Shown here in pieces: positions 14,557-14,795 of a DNA stretch of 14,795 nucleotides. Both the position numbers and the translations under genes were made by a program. The notes under the pieces were generated by a model. That model was given only the letters and a program-made list of their open reading frames with translations. It searched no databases and was not told the DNA's origin. This DNA is from JBIOJM01 sp044450785 (GTDB taxonomy: Bacteria > Planctomycetota > Planctomycetia > Isosphaerales > Isosphaeraceae), in contig JBIOJM010000260.1 of NCBI GenBank assembly GCA_044450785.1, forward strand, positions 1 to 14,795, read 5' to 3'. Numbering within the stretch: the first letter of the stretch is position 1; each line of letters opens with the position of its first letter.

Positions 14557-14795
14557 ATGTCCGAACAAAAGAGCAAAAGACCGCACCCCAATGGTCCCAA
14601 GGGTGCCGACCGAGCGCACCCAACCACCGGGTCGTACTTCCTCTCCCTCGAATTGGAGAATGTGCGCTGCTTTTCGGCGAAGCAGGTTCTCGACCTCTCC
14701 GACGGACAGGGCCGGCCGGCGAGATGGACGATCCTGTTAGATTCTACCTCCGTCGGATCTCTGCGCCGTGCGCGCATCTCGGGTCGCTGCAATTC
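14557..14795 (+). CDS. Partial AAA-ATPase-like protein, lacking Walker A where expected
   Basis: Open frame from ATG 14557 to the window edge, 79 codons with no stop. After a polar start, residues about 27-60 read YFLSLELENVRCF then LDLSDGQGRPARWTILL. This is the usual N-terminal strand region of RecF/SMC-like AAA ATPases (AAA_23/AAA_15 type), which bind and hydrolyse ATP. In the family this strand leads directly into a GDNGxGKT-type Walker A loop. Here it continues DSTSVGSLRRARISGRCN, and none of the three forward frames contains a GKT/GKS loop. The gene is therefore probably truncated, recombined or interrupted. The Shine-Dalgarno is weak (AGAGG, about 13 nt away). An opposing minus-strand frame (14502-14792) starts at TTG and is not credible. 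Confidence 0.55.
   Translation, partial: MSEQKSKRPHPNGPKGADRAHPTTGSYFLSLELENVRCFSAKQVLDLSDGQGRPARWTILLDSTSVGSLRRARISGRCN

Noticed and set aside
14502..14792. Minus-strand 96-codon frame at right edge
   Set aside because: It starts at TTG without a ribosome site and is opposite the ATPase-like frame, which has real family similarity.

Overview
The window looks like chromosomal DNA of a high-GC planctomycete, most likely of the Isosphaeraceae/Gemmatales type. This is inferred from gene style, not from any marker gene. The clues are a secreted WD40 protein behind a Sec signal, a secreted TPR/HEAT protein, a family-4 uracil-DNA glycosylase with a long proline-rich N-terminus, a very large AsmA-like protein, and an ISKra4-type insertion sequence. 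Shine-Dalgarno sites (GGAGG-like, about 8 nt spacing) are clear for most genes and were used to revise several starts.

Layout. 1-227: leader with an unrecognised open frame running in from the left edge. 228-2012 (+): secreted seven-blade WD40 protein. 2118-2630 (-): MoaB/MogA-type molybdopterin protein, convergent with it. 2789-4171 (+): secreted TPR/HEAT protein, divergent from moaB, followed by 4263-5252 (+): UdgA-type uracil-DNA glycosylase. 5253-5329: short convergent spacer with a strong hairpin and a heptanucleotide tandem repeat. 5330-6325 and 6469-7308 (-): C- and N-terminal subunits of a split transketolase, N-subunit gene first in transcription order. 7309-7608: spacer with a near-perfect 22-bp inverted repeat. 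7609-10998 and 11043-12437 (-): AsmA-like protein and a GT39/ArnT-like membrane glycosyltransferase, an envelope operon transcribed glycosyltransferase first from a good sigma70-like promoter at 12530-12558. 12587-14331: complete 1745-bp ISKra4-type element with 19-bp perfect terminal inverted repeats and a 9-bp target duplication; its transposase is split into two frames at a T5C5 run. 14366-14458: remnant that resembles a Fis-type helix-turn-helix C-terminus. 14557-right edge (+): start of an AAA-ATPase-like gene that departs from the family just where the Walker A loop should be.

The genes are mostly independent housekeeping or envelope functions: cofactor synthesis, base-excision repair, pentose-phosphate carbon shuffling and envelope assembly. 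I found no CRISPR array, RNA gene, defence island, biosynthetic cluster or convincing new multi-gene system. The most interesting signals are at the DNA level: the precisely bounded insertion with its frameshift site, the paired inverted repeat in the transketolase leader, the tandem repeat that supplies the last residues and stop codon of a transketolase subunit, and the P-loop-less ATPase start at the right edge.
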